Of a DNA stretch of 22,335 nt, positions 22,326 through 22,335 are shown piece after piece. Position numbers and translations under genes: made by a program. The DNA is from CAYJAY01 sp964370715 (GTDB lineage Bacteria > Bacillota > Clostridia > Oscillospirales > Ruminococcaceae). Each line of letters begins with the position of its first letter. Position 1 is the first letter of the stretch. The stretch is taken from the NCBI GenBank assembly GCA_964370715.1, contig CAYJKJ010000028.1:1-22335 (forward strand), read 5' to 3'. The notes beneath the pieces were generated by a model. It made no database searches and was not told the DNA's origin. It was given only the letters and a program-made list of their open reading frames with translations.

Positions 22326-22335
22326 TCGTTAAGGG

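Overview
The window looks like a chromosomal segment of a low-GC Bacillota genome, most likely class Clostridia. The evidence is the Clostridia-type pyruvate phosphate dikinase, a BMP-family nucleoside-binding lipoprotein next to phosphopentomutase, DUF4860-like and other small membrane proteins beside PilC/PilT, AAGGAG-type ribosome sites and TTGACA/TATAAT promoters. This is inferred from protein character only; I cannot place it to genus. No integrase, transposase, phage gene, CRISPR array or rRNA is visible.

Layout. 1-256: tRNA-Thr(TGT) on the minus strand with its own promoter and terminator. 414-1304 (+): a degenerate LCP-like protein. 1314-6232 (-): a compact type IV pilus-like cluster. 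In transcription order it holds a transglutaminase-like lipoprotein, PilC, four small single-span membrane proteins (one DUF4860-like) and PilT. 6485-8506 (+): a large polytopic GT-C-like protein. 8508-10771 (-): PlsC followed by an MBOAT O-acyltransferase. 11167-13601 (+): BMP lipoprotein and phosphopentomutase DeoB. 13602-14558 (-): an RluA-family pseudouridine synthase. 14559-15037: a non-coding stretch packed with perfect hairpins. 15038-15748 (+): RadC. 15901-18531 (+): PpdK. 18708-19331 (-): a type IV prepilin. 19465-22041 (-): a membrane-anchored GH25 muramidase. 22042-22335 holds hairpins of unknown meaning.

How the genes fit together. The PilC/PilT cluster, the distant prepilin and the GH25 muramidase plausibly serve one envelope-spanning filament system; PilB, PilD and PilM are not in the window. 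The LCP-like protein, the GT-C-like protein, MBOAT, PlsC and GH25 are all envelope functions. BMP lipoprotein plus DeoB suggests nucleoside capture feeding pentose catabolism, and PpdK serves central carbon metabolism.

The least explained feature is the rluA-radC interval. At 14661-14790 and 14805-14887 two consecutive segments each fold on paper into a closing stem enclosing three hairpins, with zero or one unpaired base between helices. A bulged stem and an 18-bp perfect palindrome follow just before radC. All pairings were read by eye; no folding or database search was run.
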